A stretch of DNA of 64,000 nt from Sipunculus nudus (taxonomy: Eukaryota > Annelida > Sipuncula > Golfingiida > Sipunculidae). Shown here piece after piece: positions 24,701 through 38,029 of the stretch. Within the stretch, counting starts at the first letter, position 1; every line of letters begins with the position of its first letter. The notes under the pieces are model-generated. The model made no database searches and had not been told where the DNA came from. It was given only the letters and a program-made list of their open reading frames with translations. The position numbers and the translations under genes were made by a program. The stretch lies in assembly GCA_026874595.1 (NCBI GenBank), contig CM049314.1, forward strand, positions 38,483,229-38,547,228, given 5' to 3'.

Positions 24701-25910
24701 ACAAGACGTCGTCTATCAGACGCAGTTCCTATTGAGACCGTCATACAAGATCGGTTCTCGCGAGTCTATGCTAAGTGGAAATGAACATCAAAGGATGCAG
24801 GTGGCGTATATTATAATTGCTTAACTGCTATGAATTTACATTAAATGAACCACGTGTTCTTCATAACTGGGTTTCTCACGCTAATTGCTAAACAAGATAC
24901 TACATAAAATTAATAAAAACTTGCAAAACAACTATCTGCCCATTCTTCCTATACCTTAATACATAAAGTCAAAGTCCTCTGGTAACAGTTATATTATCGG
25001 CCGTGTTTGTATGTATCTGAGCCTGAGTTGAATTCGATATGATTTTGAGGAACGATGGGATATAATCGATAGAAGAATCATTTGAAATTCGAGACGTATT
25101 GGTGTAATTACCTTGAGGATCTGGATCTAGATCCATCCAAATTCGTCCTTTTTTGCTTGATGTATCGCGTGTTTTTCTCCGTAATATATCTTCAAAATGT
25201 TGAGGACATTTTGGGATTGCCGCTAACAGGTAATATACCTTTAACGTTCACGGTTTTATAGAAATTGGGTGCTGTGACAATGACGTCATAAGAACGTCTT
25301 TCGGTTCTGTTAAGATGCAATATTGTTGGCAGTAGGGCCTCGGAGGGCCTGGTAAACGTGTGATTGTGTCATCACCATTTTATTTTCTTTGTATAAAAAT
25401 AAAAATGGAGGAGCCCATTCATTCTCTCATATGTGTGTGTGGGTGTGGGTGTAGGTGCTACCCGTGTGTGTGTGTGTGTGTGCTAAATCTTCCAGGTTGA
25501 TTACCTGACTGCTCTCTAGTGGTCCTCGCCAGCCTTAATTTTTTTCTTTATTTCTTCATTTTAGAGGGGGGGGGGGCGATCTATGAACAACAACCCCGGT
25601 ACCGTCATTTGCCTCATATTTACCCTTATCTCAATATGTAGGTCAGCCAAAGTGTACACAAAGCGGCAGTTATTATACATCTATATTCAGACAATATACA
25701 TCTTTATTAGTTTCCACGACATAAAATCCCAAACGTGCTTAATTATTTTCATATATGTAAATAGTCGATACCAACTTATTTATTCAATGAATTCCAGTGA
25801 ATGAATAAGGAATGTGGGGATATGTGTTGAAAAGATTTTCGAGCGGACCTGTATGTGGATACGGGAAAGGCGGAGGTATGATTTCACTGAGGGTTTTTGA
25901 TGTACCAGTG
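21770..25910. other. AT-rich gene desert
   Basis: No coding stretch or RNA gene recognised except the GC-richer island at 24.2-24.8 kb. A 14-G run lies near 24117 and a GT-rich patch near 25433-25482. Confidence 0.5.
24180..24790. other. GC-richer island with promoter-like sites
   Basis: The base composition is more balanced than in the flanks. A full CRE-type TGACGTCA lies at 24561-24568 and CCAAT at 24591-24595, with a second CCAAT near 24604. No coding exon next to it is recognised. It could be an orphan promoter, a solo LTR or a transposon piece; no ends are visible. Confidence 0.3.
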
Positions 25911-25913
25911 ACA

Positions 25914-26267
25914 TTTCATATTAAACCTAGTGGTTCATCAGTGTCTTATAACTAAATGTTAACAGAAAGTATAACGGAGGTTTTATGCTTCTTACCATAG
26001 ATATTTCTAATACAGCATTTTTAAAACCAATTGTAGAAATCATAGGCTGGTGCTAGAAATCCCAGAAAAACAGAAATATAAGGATGAAGGTTTATTGCAA
26101 AGCCAAGGTTTAAGATTTGTATTGTTAAATCTCCTGAACCATGACGCGCCGTTAAAAAGTGTTTCTTTACATTTCTTTTATCAAATTATATAGCGCGGAA
26201 AAACAGCATGAATTGGTTCTGCAAGCACGGTGCGGAGCAGTTATCATTCTGAAAGAAACGAAACATA
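25914..26267 (+). repeat. Dispersed repeat family R3, copy A
   Basis: Shares ACCTAGTGG at the start, TTTATTGC, ATGACGCGCCGTTA and CATTCTGAAAGAAACG at the end with 33139-33520. The middle is diverged and AT-rich, with no coding frame. Confidence 0.6.
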
Positions 26268-26343
26268 CTGTTGAAATAACGTTTTAAAATATAATTTCTG
26301 CGTGTTAAATACACCGTTTATTAAATACGTCAGTCGGTTTAAC

Positions 26344-26510
26344 TCATAAACGAGTGCGCTTGCGTGGTTCACCAGCGTTTCACACCCTAGACTCGCAGAT
26401 GCGGTACATAGAGCCTGGTTGACCCCTGGGTGATCATGTGTAGGCCTATGCGCCCTATAACGACGTCCGGAAACGGAATTGAATTCTGCAGATGTACACG
26501 GTACCTATTA
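26344..26510 (+). mobile_element. SINE copy 4, 3' part only
   Basis: Shares ACGAGTGCGC, a degraded middle and the tail GGAATTGAATTCTGCAGATG with the other copies. The tRNA-like head is missing. Confidence 0.5.
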
Positions 26511-27065
26511 TTAAGACAGCATTTAACAATGTTTTAACAAAAGTGATCAACATTTCAAGAATAAGACATCCTGTCAGTTTAAACCTCTTGGCTTTCATCA
26601 TTCCTCTATAGAGCCTTAACCAGTGTTCTTAAAGTAACACTTATTTTTTTCTGTTAATCAAATTTAATTATTCTGAATTTATATCACTGCCACATTCTGC
26701 TTGTCATTTGTAAACAATTAGATCAGTTATATTCTAAATTTTATGCAGCAGCTCTGTGGACACAGAGCCGTTTTTACGGAGATGATACTGTTTTTGTTAA
26801 ATTAATCTCGATTAAGTAATTCTCGCAAATGTAATTTTATCCAAAGGGATATTATTCAAGTAAATGTTCTACTAATCCCAGCAATCTATCATCATATCAG
26901 ATATGTTACGGGCATTGTGTTATCCCAAGTCCATGAAAAAAAGGTTGAACTCTGTTTCAAACTCGCCACAGGGAAAAAACAAACCTCAATGAATAAAGAT
27001 GCCTCATCTACAAAGAAGAAAATATATACCTTCAGAGGAGGACGATATATATAATTTGCATTATA

Positions 27066-27185
27066 TAGGGGTGTGCGATATTATCGATATATATATATAT
27101 ACATATATATCGGTATACCGCAATACTCTTATTTGCATATTGCAAATTGCGATACAGTGGACAAATATCGATATTTTTCGTTAAA
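27066..27185. repeat. AT-rich palindromic segment, MITE-like
   Basis: GGGGTGTGCGATATTATCGA, GGTATACCGCAATAC, TGCGATACAGT and AATATCGATATTTTTCG surround a TA run and can pair in part with one another. Repeats with this CGATAT text are common in animals; the family is not assigned. Confidence 0.35.
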
Positions 27186-28770
27186 CATGTCTATAAAAGA
27201 TATTTTCTATAGTAACAATTATGTGTTTGTAACAAATTTTGACATCTAAATTGGCTCGGATTAATCACAAGCTAAGTGAAAGACCTAGTCTTTAGACGTT
27301 CCGTAGAAAATGTTGAAGTAAAACAGATATACCATATGTAAAATGTGAAGTCTATCAAAAGGAATTTAGCATGTCTGCTCTATGACGTGAAGCTATACGA
27401 GAAGTAATTCCATACAACAAAAAGAAGTGCTAGACACGGCCATGAAAATAAACTATTTATTAATTTTCTTTCCCCATATCTTATAATAACTGCAGGAGAA
27501 TCATGCGTAAAGTCAACGGATTATTGTTTAAGAACGGCATCCTTCCGATGTCGTACAAGGATGTGATTGTGCACCCCATCTGTCACTCTGTGTGCTAAAC
27601 CGTAGTGCGGAATTATCTTATTCCTTTGTTATTTTCACATATAAGGCCCTAGGAAAACCGATTTAAATGTTTCTTCGAGTATGTCAACAATAAGATATTA
27701 CTTTACTAAGTACTTTAGTAAGTGATATTGCAATGTTTAAACAAACATATCCGCATGAACTGTAACTTTTCATTATATTCAAAATTATAAAGATTTAGTA
27801 ATAATAACAATATAAGTAATATATTTATATATGTGTATATATATATATTACAGAAAACACTAATTTCCTATAATCTTGACACAATGACAATAAAGCTATA
27901 CGTTACCACATATCACAATGTATATTGCAATAAGAAATTTGACGGCGATAACAAGCCAGAATATTTTAGCCTCGCTTTCATCTCTACTCGTCATTTACGC
28001 TTGTGGCCCTAACAATTGAATGCAAAAATATGTATTTTTAACAATTGTATATATTTTTTTAAGATTACACGTTTATCAGAGATAACAATTAGAAAAGATC
28101 CTTTATATGATATCCTAGCATAATGAATTTCTTAAAATTCCACCCCCACCCACCCACCCCATAATTTTGATATATTAGCAAAACATAAAAAGTTCGGTTT
28201 AAGTGGAACCTTCGCGAAACAATGAAATTGCACAAATCATAAACATTAATCCCAGCGGTTATGTTGTAAAAATTATACCATCGGGGATATATGCACTACT
28301 TGAGCTGGCTCTTGCTTACGCTCTGCTGCTGGTGGGAAGTAAAACGTGAAAGTGGTCTCGCTCTGTTTGGTTTTGTAATCTGCCTATGACCACTTGTCAA
28401 CTAAAGCCACGGCCATAGCCAACCCTATAATAAGCAACCACAGGTTCCGCTTTGCAAAAAAGCATATGATCATGTATAACTGATGTTTTTTTAAAATAAA
28501 TGAGGTCAATATATGCGTGATATGCGGATCACGAAAATGTGAGGTTCTAAAACATAATGTTTGATAAAAAAAATTTCTTATCACCCCGAAATAGCGCTTA
28601 TCTCGAATAAAAGGGTTACTTGATCCCGATTAAATTTGCTCTTATTATGATTTCCTTTTTATCCTTGGAAAAATGGACACCTTGTTATTCAGTTTTCTCA
28701 TGATTTGTCTCTGTACATCGATTATGCAGGTCAACAGAGTGCACAACAAATGCATTGCAAATCTAAAAGC

Positions 28771-28830
<60 letters not shown>

Positions 28831-28870
28831 AGAGTCAATGTCAACTTATATATATATATATATATATATG
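28771..28870. repeat. Two (TA)n arrays
   Basis: About 58 and 25 bases of TA separated by CTAGAGTCAATGTCAACT; they border copy A of the triplicated unit. Confidence 0.95.
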
Positions 28871-29588
28871 CCTAAAGTCAATTTTAAAATTTATATTTAT
28901 TTCATCTGTTTACATGAATATAAATTAGACCCTTTCTGGAGAAAATCATAATATCCCAAACGAATTTGTTTACCATAGACCAGTCTGTCCTACAGAATGT
29001 TTATTGCAGAAAAATATTGGTCACTCAACCTTTTTTTCCTAACAATTCGGGCTCAAATCTTGTGATTTCAAGCATATGTTTTGTGGGCTAACAAAAACAT
29101 GTGCTTTTCAAAAATCAGTCCTAAGAAACACGGTCCAATTTCTTCTAAAAAAACTTTTTTAAACATGACCATAGTATTTCTTTAAACTTTTTGCCAATAC
29201 CTAACTATCCATCCCAAACCAGTTTTTCACTGTCGACCTATTTAATACTTACGATTTATGTAAAAAACACTGCACGGAAGGATTCTACATCATGTATAAG
29301 ACGTGTTAGGCTTATAACACAGTTAATTTTCTAGCCAAAATATGTTTACTTAGACGTGTTATCGAAGCTTACATATATTCGTATGACTTACAATTAAACA
29401 TATTATGTTCTTGTGTACATTTAAAAAGGTTTAGAAACCCACTAAACAAGTGAGCTCTAGAACGAACAAAGGCACCTCTGAATTTCCCCCAGTGTCTATG
29501 GCTCTCGTTCTGGACGAAGAAATGTTATAGATACGCTGCGTTAAAATCCTTTTTAATGAAAAATATGATGTTGAGTAACAGTATGTCC
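28868..29588 (+). repeat. Triplicated unit, copy A
   Basis: About 720 bp that recur almost unchanged at 29814-30531 and, with an internal deletion, at 29605-29756. Shared blocks include CATGAATATAAATTAGACCC, AAAATCATAATATCCCAAAC and TCCCCCAGTGTCTATGGCTC-like text. No coding frame. Confidence 0.85.
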
Positions 29589-29604
29589 TATACTGTTTGA
29601 AATC

Positions 29605-29753
29605 ATATTTATTTCATATATTAACATGAATATAAATTAAACCCTTTCTGGAGAAAATCATAATATCCCAAACGAAGGTATTTACCGGCTCAAATCTTGT
29701 GATTTAATGCAATTTAGTTGGGGGGGGGGGGGCTAAAACACGTGTTTTTACAA

Positions 29754-29756
<3 letters not shown>
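29605..29756 (+). repeat. Triplicated unit, copy B (internally deleted)
   Basis: Begins like copies A and C, then jumps from CCCAAACGAAGGTATTTACC to CGGCTCAAATCTTGTGATTT. It carries a 12-G run and ends at a (TA)n array. Confidence 0.8.

Positions 29757-29811
<55 letters not shown>
29757..29811. repeat. (TA)n microsatellite
   Basis: About 53 bases of TA between copies B and C of the triplicated unit. Confidence 0.95.
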
Positions 29812-29813
<2 letters not shown>

Positions 29814-29815
<2 letters not shown>

Positions 29816-30531
29816 GCCTAGAGTCAATATTAAAATATATACTTATTTCATCTGTTTACATGAATATAAATTAGACCCTTTCTGGAGAAAATCATAATAT
29901 CCCAAACGAAGTTGTTTACCATAGACCATTCTGTCCTACAGAATGTTTATTGCAGAAAAATATTGGTCACTCAACCTTTTTTTCCTAACAATTCGGGCTC
30001 AAATATTGTGATTTCATGCATTTGTTTTGTGGGCTAACAAAAACATGAGCTTTTCAAAAATCAGTCCTAAGGAACACGGTCCAATTTCTTCTAACAAATT
30101 TTTTTAAACATGACCATAGTATTTCTTTAAACATTTTGCCAATACCTAACTATCCATCTCAAACCAGTTTTTCACTGTCGACCTATTTTATACTTACGAT
30201 TTATGTAAAAAAACTGCACGGAAGGATTCTACATCATATAAGGGCGTGTTAGGCTTATAACACAGTAAATTTTCTAGCCAAAATATGTTTACTTAGACGT
30301 GTAATCGAAGCTTACATATATTCGTATGACATACAATTAAACATATTATGTTCTTGTGTACATTTAAAAAGGTTTAGAAACCCACTAAACAAGTGAGCTC
30401 TAGAACGAACAAAGGCACCTCTGAATTTCCCCCAGTGTCTATGGCTCTCGTTCAGGACGAAGAAATGTTATAGATACGCTGCGTTAAAATCCTTTTTAAT
30501 GAAAACTATATTGTTGAGTAACAGTATGTCC
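29814..30531 (+). repeat. Triplicated unit, copy C
   Basis: Nearly identical to 28868-29588, with few substitutions and small indels. Both full copies start just after a (TA)n array. Confidence 0.85.
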
Positions 30532-31496
30532 AATATATGAAAGGTTTCCTTCCTTGAAGTTACCCCAATTCTTACAACCATTGCCGTAACATTTCAGCAA
30601 AATCTATTCAGAACGTTTTTACCGGTGCTTTTAACAGGAAGACAAACTCACTTGACCAAGGTAAGATGAAATACATCGTCTCCTGGCGGAGGAATAATAA
30701 AAACCAATCCCCTGAATGCATTCACGTTACTGGGTTTACAGGATGACAACCCGGGGATTAGTTTTATAATTTACCACCTGGGGGAGGTATATGCCTCAGA
30801 TTCGCTACATTGTCACACTAAAACTTTACTTCAAAAGCCAGTGTGCAACGTGCAGTATATAGTCTGACAGGTGCTATTGTACCAGTATTGTACTGGGTAT
30901 ACTATTGTATAGTATACCCAGATGATTGTATCTCTAAACTGATGTATATTAATATGCTGTATCATGTAACGATCTTAGGGTCGGAACGTTTGTTTAGGGA
31001 ACACAGGTGGTTTATTTGATGTCGGATTCAGTTCAGTCGTAATTCTTGGAGAAATGTTTCTTGTCAGACTCATCAGAGTAAGACTAGACATTTTTTGTAA
31101 TATCATTTTTCAATATAGATTTCAAAGACAACGCACCTGCAACCATGTTTTTATCTTTCTCTTGTCTCTGGAGGCGTGTCCTCTTTGATATTTATACATT
31201 GAACGACGGGTCTCCATTATAATGCAAGGCAAAAGGCCAAAGCCGGTCAAAATGCGTGACGTGGACATGGCTATATTAATTTAGAGCATCAGGGGAAAAG
31301 AACAAACTTCCAGATCATCATGATAGGAAGTGGCAACTAGCTGTTTGAAGGTCCAGCAGACGGGTCGAGATTGTCAGTTACCGATCAGCGGAGGGACGAT
31401 TCACGGTGTATCAAAAGTAATAATCTTCAGACGGCCAGCGTAATTCGCTAACGGACCTGTAAAAACCGATTATCATCACCCGTTGTTTAAACCCAG

Positions 31497-31695
31497 TAAC
31501 AGGCCAGAGGACAGTACATACGCTAATCATGAGGTGGTATCGACCATAGTCTGGATTTATCCAGAGTTAATTGCAGTTTTCAAAGATTATCAGAATGATA
31601 AGACAGTGAAGGACACGAGCTTATCAGTCTGTGTTTTAGCTAGGGGATTGCCCAAGAGAAAGAGACGACAGGGTCGAAAACACATTGACGACATG
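31497..31695 (+). CDS. Candidate isolated coding exon, unrecognised
   Basis: An open stretch between aaacccag and gtaatg, phase 2 at its start and phase 0 at its end. The product includes SNRPEDSTYANHEVVST, IVWIYPELIAVFKDYQ and a basic LPKRKRRQGRK that could be a nuclear signal. Composition is more protein-like than that of other short frames nearby, but no partner exon was found and no family is recognised. It could also be chance or a transposon remnant. Confidence 0.25.
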
Positions 31696-32292
31696 GTAAT
31701 GAATTCAAAATATGACATTGTAAGAGTTATTTTTTATATTTTTTATATTTTATTCAGTAGTCAAACAAATCATGCGCCTTCTCGATGTAATGTTTCTATA
31801 CTCAATGATATGTAGATCCGGTCCTTATCCCCAGGTAAATGTATAAAAGTAGAAAAAATCTTGAGGACGCTTACCTCAACGGTGGCTGGAATTGTATCTA
31901 GCTCCCTGACGAATTTTAACAGTGTATCTAATGCATAAAGATATGTCTTTTATAACCAAATGCTATCAATAGCGCTAATAGCACCTGCTTGTCGCTAATA
32001 ATAATTAGACACAAATGTCTATCAAAATGATCCGCTCTATATCCATGCACAAACCAACCAGCCTCCAACAGTTATCGGAATAATGTCAATGATTATCAGC
32101 AAACGGGCATGTCTTGTAGTGACATCTATTCATGGAAGCTTAACTTATCGACGTCTGCGCTTTAGAGAAAAGAGGATTAAAAGAAAGATTAAGATACATT
32201 GCGCCCAAAGTAAAAAGATATACTGATAAGGAAGTCTTATCGTAGTTTAATAAAAGTATCTGCCGCCAATGGACCATTGTTGAACTGAAGGA

Positions 32293-32345
<53 letters not shown>
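32293..32345. repeat. (TA)n microsatellite
   Basis: About 52 pure bases. Confidence 0.95.
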
Positions 32346-32348
<3 letters not shown>

Positions 32349-32905
32349 TTGAGATTAAGTTCTGTTGTAGCTCCATGATGCAAAATTTGTTTGTCAAACC
32401 ATGTTCCTAAGTTTCCCTTTCTTATAAAAGACCCTTTTTCTCATTGCAATTTTTGTAACATGCCTCTTTTATGTACATGTATCTTCCTTAACTTAGGTAA
32501 AAAATTGAAATCTCAAATAAATAACCTGTAATCAATACACTAATTTTCACTTGGTCCAGAATAATACTTTAATGTGTAGTATATTAGCAATTCTTTATCC
32601 TTTGTCCATAAACCTTTCATTTTTATGTATCTTGCTGTCATACTCATCACACGCTTTTCATTCGATATCAGCAATCTCTTCATCATTAGATGATTGGTCC
32701 TTGTTTCTTTCACTGACACTTACTTTATGTCTACAGATACCCCGGGTCAATCAATACAAAAGAAAAGAGTGCTATCGGGCTCACTTTCTCTCTCGATAAA
32801 ACGGACATTCTCATTATATATCCTGTATAAACATAGTTCTCAATGATGTTTTATATCAAATAACATTCCTCTATTGCGCCCATTCTTATTTTTCTGCACC
32901 GTGTC

Positions 32906-32937
<32 letters not shown>

Positions 32938-32981
32938 CATACATAACGTACTTTCATTTGGACACCCCCCCCCCCCCACCC
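32906..32981. repeat. (TA)n array and C run
   Basis: A 26-base TA run, then a separate C run of about 15 bases near 32965. Confidence 0.9.
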
Positions 32982-33138
32982 ATGGAGATATCACGCATTA
33001 AAAGAAATCACTTCTCCAGTAAAAATTATTATTTAACAAGTTAATCTTCGGAAACTGTATTTCCTTTTCTGTCCCTGGACAGTTACCTTTGCCAAAAGTT
33101 ACACGTATTTTCTTCATATAATTGCAGTATGGTTAACG

Positions 33139-33520
33139 TTTAATATCAGACCTAGTGGGGTTTTCAGTCACAGTTAAGTGTAACTTAGACTGCGTCCTGC
33201 TAATGGTATTTCTAGCAGATGAGATTTTATAATTTCTGCGTTTTTTATTTCTAAAACCTGCTGAAATATAAATGACGGGAAATCTTACAGGAAATTGACA
33301 AAAAAAAGTAGAATGATAAAAAGCTTTATTGCGAAGTCTTGAGTTCACATTTATAATTGTAAACGGTTAAAGCAGTAGTTAATAACAATTTTAAGGTAGA
33401 ATGACGCGCCGTTATTTTTTTTCTCCTGAACATGTAAGCGCATTAATTAAAAAGTGAGCATGTCCTTGTCACAGCAAATCGGATGGGGGGTGGTCGTCAT
33501 TCTGAAAGAAACGTTACATG
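33139..33520 (+). repeat. Dispersed repeat family R3, copy B
   Basis: Second copy of the element at 25914-26267, same direction and similar length, with the same start and end blocks. Confidence 0.6.
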
Positions 33521-35984
33521 TAAGTAAATTATTTAACTCATTAAGCAATCACCTACTCTTTAATCACTACCAATGGTTATTAATTTATAACATTTCACAG
33601 CATGCTACAAGCAACTTTCAATGAGTATAACATATTTGCTATTATGAAATTAAAGAAGCGTAAATTTGGGCTAAATATTCTCAATAATCCTCAGTCGCAC
33701 AATAATCAATATGCAGAACACTTAACATAAATTATCATGGTAAAACCCCTGATATTTCTAAAGTTAACGTACATCTGCACCCCTATCACTTTCCTTCATC
33801 CATTTCTCCGTCTTCACTCCTTTCAGCGCTACGTCCTCCGTTTTCGCCTAACCACGGTTACGCTCTTTGTGTCCACCTCTGTAATGGTAATTAGGCTTCC
33901 TTCCGGCTTCCACCTGGTCTTCAAGCACTGAAACCAAATGTTCATTTTTTAAATTAATTTTTTTAATTCAACTGCTTTCATTTTCAGGTTTGCTTAAGGT
34001 CCGAAAAAAAATCTCAAAATTGTTTCCACTTGCCACCAGCTATAGAGCCCGGTTTAAGGATATCATATCATCGGAGAAAGCCATGCACAATCGTTAAAAG
34101 GTTGTAAGAAACGTCAGTTGTAACCGATGGTGAATACGGATAATTGCAAGACAATTACCTCACTCAGATTTGTTTTTTCCTCCAAAAAAAAGCATCTACT
34201 AGTTTTGAAGAGCCAGAAAAAATATATACTTATCTAAAATTGGTTGGAGTTTATCGAGAGACAATCTTCAGGTGGACTGACAGTTGCAACCAAACGTTTC
34301 TAAACAACCAACGCCCGGCCAAATTACTAATTTGCTAATAGCCAATTAGACATATAAGAGCGAGAGCGAGTACACAAAAACTAATGTCATGATATTCACG
34401 GATAGATTTGGGTTTTAGAAGCCTGAATTGTAATGATTTATTTTTTGTCTGCCAAAGGAGCATAGGCACAGGGCGTTTGGGCCATCAATTGGCTCTATTA
34501 ATAAATACGTTTTTTTCGGGTCCTTTTTTTTGTACACGTTTATGATGAAAATCAAGCACAATTTTCCTTGAGTTTCCAACATATAAGATCCTTTAAAAAA
34601 CACATGGAGTTGGAACCTTTTGGATTGCAAAGGCTTTGTTTTCCTATATTACTTTATGAAAGTTCTTCTTACAACCAATAGAACTTTACCACTGTTGGTT
34701 TATGTGTTTTTAAAGCAATGACAAACTTATTTTATGTTTATCTTATCACGCATTAGATAGTACATAAACGTTTGACCCAGAACAAACACTAACAAATTTT
34801 GGTGTTGTTAATGCTTCATCACTGAGTCCTAGACATTTTAAGGGTCTGCAAGCATGCAGTGAAAGAACCTTAACGGCTGAGACTAACTAAATTGTCAGTT
34901 AACGGGCAAGGAATCTTACCAATAATTTAGTTTAATAGCAAATACGTTTATCAATCATTTAATGATTGTAAGCAGGTCCGACTCTTTCCTTCATCTTAAA
35001 TTTTACGATGGTTATAGCAGACATGGACACCAGGATTAATATCTAATTTGTCCTGCTTCTGGAGTGACCTGCCAGTATCCACCTTTTTCGTATATATATC
35101 AACATGAGTATCTGGAGTGTATCCCAAAGTATCCAGGAGGTGCAGTCCAAGTTCGGATCGTCTTAGTATATCTTTACTCTTTCGTAAAAGCTGTAAGGGT
35201 TAACCTTTTAATAACCACACGATATAGGTTATAGGCCTATAGTTAAAGCGCTGTGTAACGAGCGTAAATAACTTATATAAGTAATTTTCTATCCAATATA
35301 TTTTTTTCCCGATATTTTAAGGAAAAATACGAATTTTGGCTGAATTTGATCAGACATATATGCAGGTCAGGGAATCATCGCGTATGCCATAGATCTAAGT
35401 GTCTAATATGGGCGCATATGACTACCAACACCAATTGCTATACATAATGTATTAATTCATTACAGGTGTGTATTTAATAGATCGTCTTCAGATTTTATAC
35501 CCAAAACCAAAACCGAACGTATTCACGAAAAGAACAGTTACTTATAGAAACGCTAAATGTTATCTGGAGATATGGTACCTTAATTGGTACTTTAATTAGC
35601 CAATTAGTTAAGCACGAAAAAAATATTCTAAAATTCCAAGTCATATCTTTCCTAAATTGTTCGCTGGTTTCTAAGTGTCCTGCGGGTTTCTTTCAGTCCT
35701 AGAGATTAGCGACACCATTATCTGAGCCATAGCGAGTGCCTCGTACTCGTTATTATTACTAGATGTACAAACTATGTATATGTCATTTATTATCAAAAAT
35801 TATTCCCCAAATGACTTAAAGTCTGTGTTCTTATATCACATGATGATAGCGTGAATCTCTAGTTTAAGAAATTGCTTCATTTTCTTAAGTTAAAGGAATG
35901 CGTTAAAAATGTCAAATGTAAAATATTCACATCTCAATATAAACAAACTGTTGCCAACAAAAAGCTTTACACACAAGTACATAC

Positions 35985-35985
<1 letters not shown>
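33521..35985. other. No feature recognised
   Basis: Plain AT-rich sequence; short frames here have no protein-like text and no repeat partner was found. Confidence 0.5.

Positions 35986-35989
<4 letters not shown>

Positions 35990-36065
<76 letters not shown>
35990..36065. repeat. (AC)n(AT)n compound microsatellite
   Basis: About 30 bases of AC followed by about 45 of AT. Confidence 0.95.
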
Positions 36066-36068
<3 letters not shown>

Positions 36069-36228
36069 TAGACAATATTATTTTGCTGGTAAATGTTTCC
36101 TAAATACATTCAGGACAAACACGTAAGTAAACAATATGCACTGGTAGAGAGTGCGGTCGCCTTTTAGTTACATCAAAGCTTCCAGAAGCAGCAAAAAAAA
36201 ATTGGAGCCAAGCTTAATACATTGTCTC

Positions 36229-36236
36229 TCTCTTTG

Positions 36237-36280
<44 letters not shown>
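36229..36280. repeat. (CT)n microsatellite
   Basis: CT run with a few interruptions; open frames across it are an artefact. Confidence 0.95.
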
Positions 36281-36770
36281 GTTTCTGCAGCTGCAACAAT
36301 ATGAGCTTGTCGTCTAGATTAGCCATCATTTTTATTAGTAACCACAACAATAATAATGTGTTCATAACTGATTTAGCTATAATAACTAAGATCATAAATT
36401 GTGTGAGCCATTATTTTCCGAGATATTGGAGTGATATGTTCAAAATATCGACGTGTGAATTTATTCTATGAGTTTATATTTAAACTGCGCTATACAGTAA
36501 CTAACCCGCAAGAAACTAAAGGATTTCAAGTAATATATACACATGTAGTCGACACATTAAATGCCAGCATTACTGGTGTAAAAATTGGAAATGACGTCTC
36601 AATAATTTCTCTCTCTCTTCTGTTGCTGTGAAACGCGTGAATGGTCTCCTTCACTTTTGTGTATAAGTAATGTACCTTGACCCAATGTCATCAAGGTCAC
36701 AACTTAGTTGGCTTTGTCAACCTCAGCGACCACAGGTCCCGTTTTAGAAATAGTTAGAGGATAGTGTGGT

Positions 36771-36955
36771 CATAACTGATGGTATTTATAATTACTAAGG
36801 TCATAACTTGCGTGGAAAACCAGAATCGATTAGTCTTCTGATGCTAAATAAGGCTCCGTGAAGCCCTCTTGCGTAAGATTAATAACGCTTGGTTCAGCCC
36901 TCTTAAATGATGTATTTTGTTTGAACAAACTGAATTCCTAAGTCCGTTCTCAAAG
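36771..36955 (+). repeat. Dispersed repeat family R2, copy B
   Basis: Contains CATAACTGATGGTATTTATA, AAGGTCATAACTTGCGTG, GTAAGATTAATAACGCTTGG and TTCAGCCCT. A short related piece lies at 36363-36420 and another copy at 45868-45990. Probably a decayed short interspersed or DNA-type element; no coding. Confidence 0.5.
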
Positions 36956-37685
36956 GTCTCTCCTTAACACCGTTTTATCATCTTGAAAGCTAGCTGTTCT
37001 TTATAAAACATAACAGCTCCTATATAATGAAAAATAATTAAAAATGTAACTTTATAAAAGTAAGCTATATGTTCAGTGTCATCAAATGCTTTTACTTAAT
37101 AAACATGATTATCCCAACATGGATCTGATGTAAAGGGAAAATAGGACTCCATTAATGCCATTTACATTTGTATACGTTAAAACTCGTCTTTCTTATAAGA
37201 AAGCAGCGGGTAATTTTTTTTATTATAATATTAAAATCTCAAAGATGTGACATATGTATCGTTTTAACATTATTATTCGCCCGGCCCTAAAACCAAAGGT
37301 TACCAAATAAAGTATTAATTTTGAAAAGCTAAAACTAATAAATACCGATATTGAAAATTGTTCCATTCCACTTTCTGTGCTAATCTGCATATAAACACAT
37401 TTTGGCACCCGCCAAACTGAAAAAAAAACATGAAAAAAAAGTTCACAAATTTTAATACAGAAAGATAGAAGGCCCATAAGATTTTCTCTTTTGAATTAAC
37501 AAGAAACAACGACACACCAATAAAAGACATCATGGAAATCGAACACACAAGTTGTCACATTTTGAATGCCTATCATATAATTAATATGCGCACATAGACA
37601 TCCACCTCAACGTTGTGCCGTTAAACGTATGTATCTATAATGACTGCTACACTACGACCTTAAAAATATAAGACCATTCTTATTT

Positions 37686-37690
37686 ATTGT
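37686..37690 (+). repeat. Target site duplication, left
   Basis: ATTGT directly before the 5' LTR; repeated directly after the 3' LTR. Five bases is the usual length for this element class. Confidence 0.85.
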
Positions 37691-37919
37691 TGTGCATGGA
37701 CGTCACCCGGACATCGGAGGATGGCGCCACGAAGTGGTGTGGTCGCCCCCGTTTCCACGCGTATGGATCCACCCCGCTATCAGTGACTACTGACGCGCTT
37801 TGAGAAACATAAACACTATTTTGGAACCATTCAGTACTGGTTTTGCAGTTCTGACGGCGCTATCGTTTCTCTCAAGCAAAACCACAAACTTCTGCGGTTT
37901 CCACCCATTGTTGAAAGCC

Positions 37920-37926
37920 TATAAAA
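37920..37926 (+). promoter_or_regulatory. TATA box in the 5' LTR
   Basis: TATAAAA in a GC-balanced context (AAGCCTATAAAACGAACTCG), kept in both LTRs; likely core promoter of the element. Confidence 0.55.
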
Positions 37927-38000
37927 CGAACTCGCCTGCAGTACGAGGCGGGACTATCGATTTTGCTACGCCACGTTGCTGTTTTCCCCGGGGACCGTGA

Positions 38001-38029
38001 CCGTGGGCTCTTGGTCCCCAAGCCCACGG
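38001..38029 (+). other. LTR hairpin
   Basis: CCGTGGG and CTTGG pair with CCAAG and CCCACGG around a TCC loop, with a CT bulge on one side. Present in both LTRs. A role in RNA packaging or polyadenylation is possible, not shown. Confidence 0.55.
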
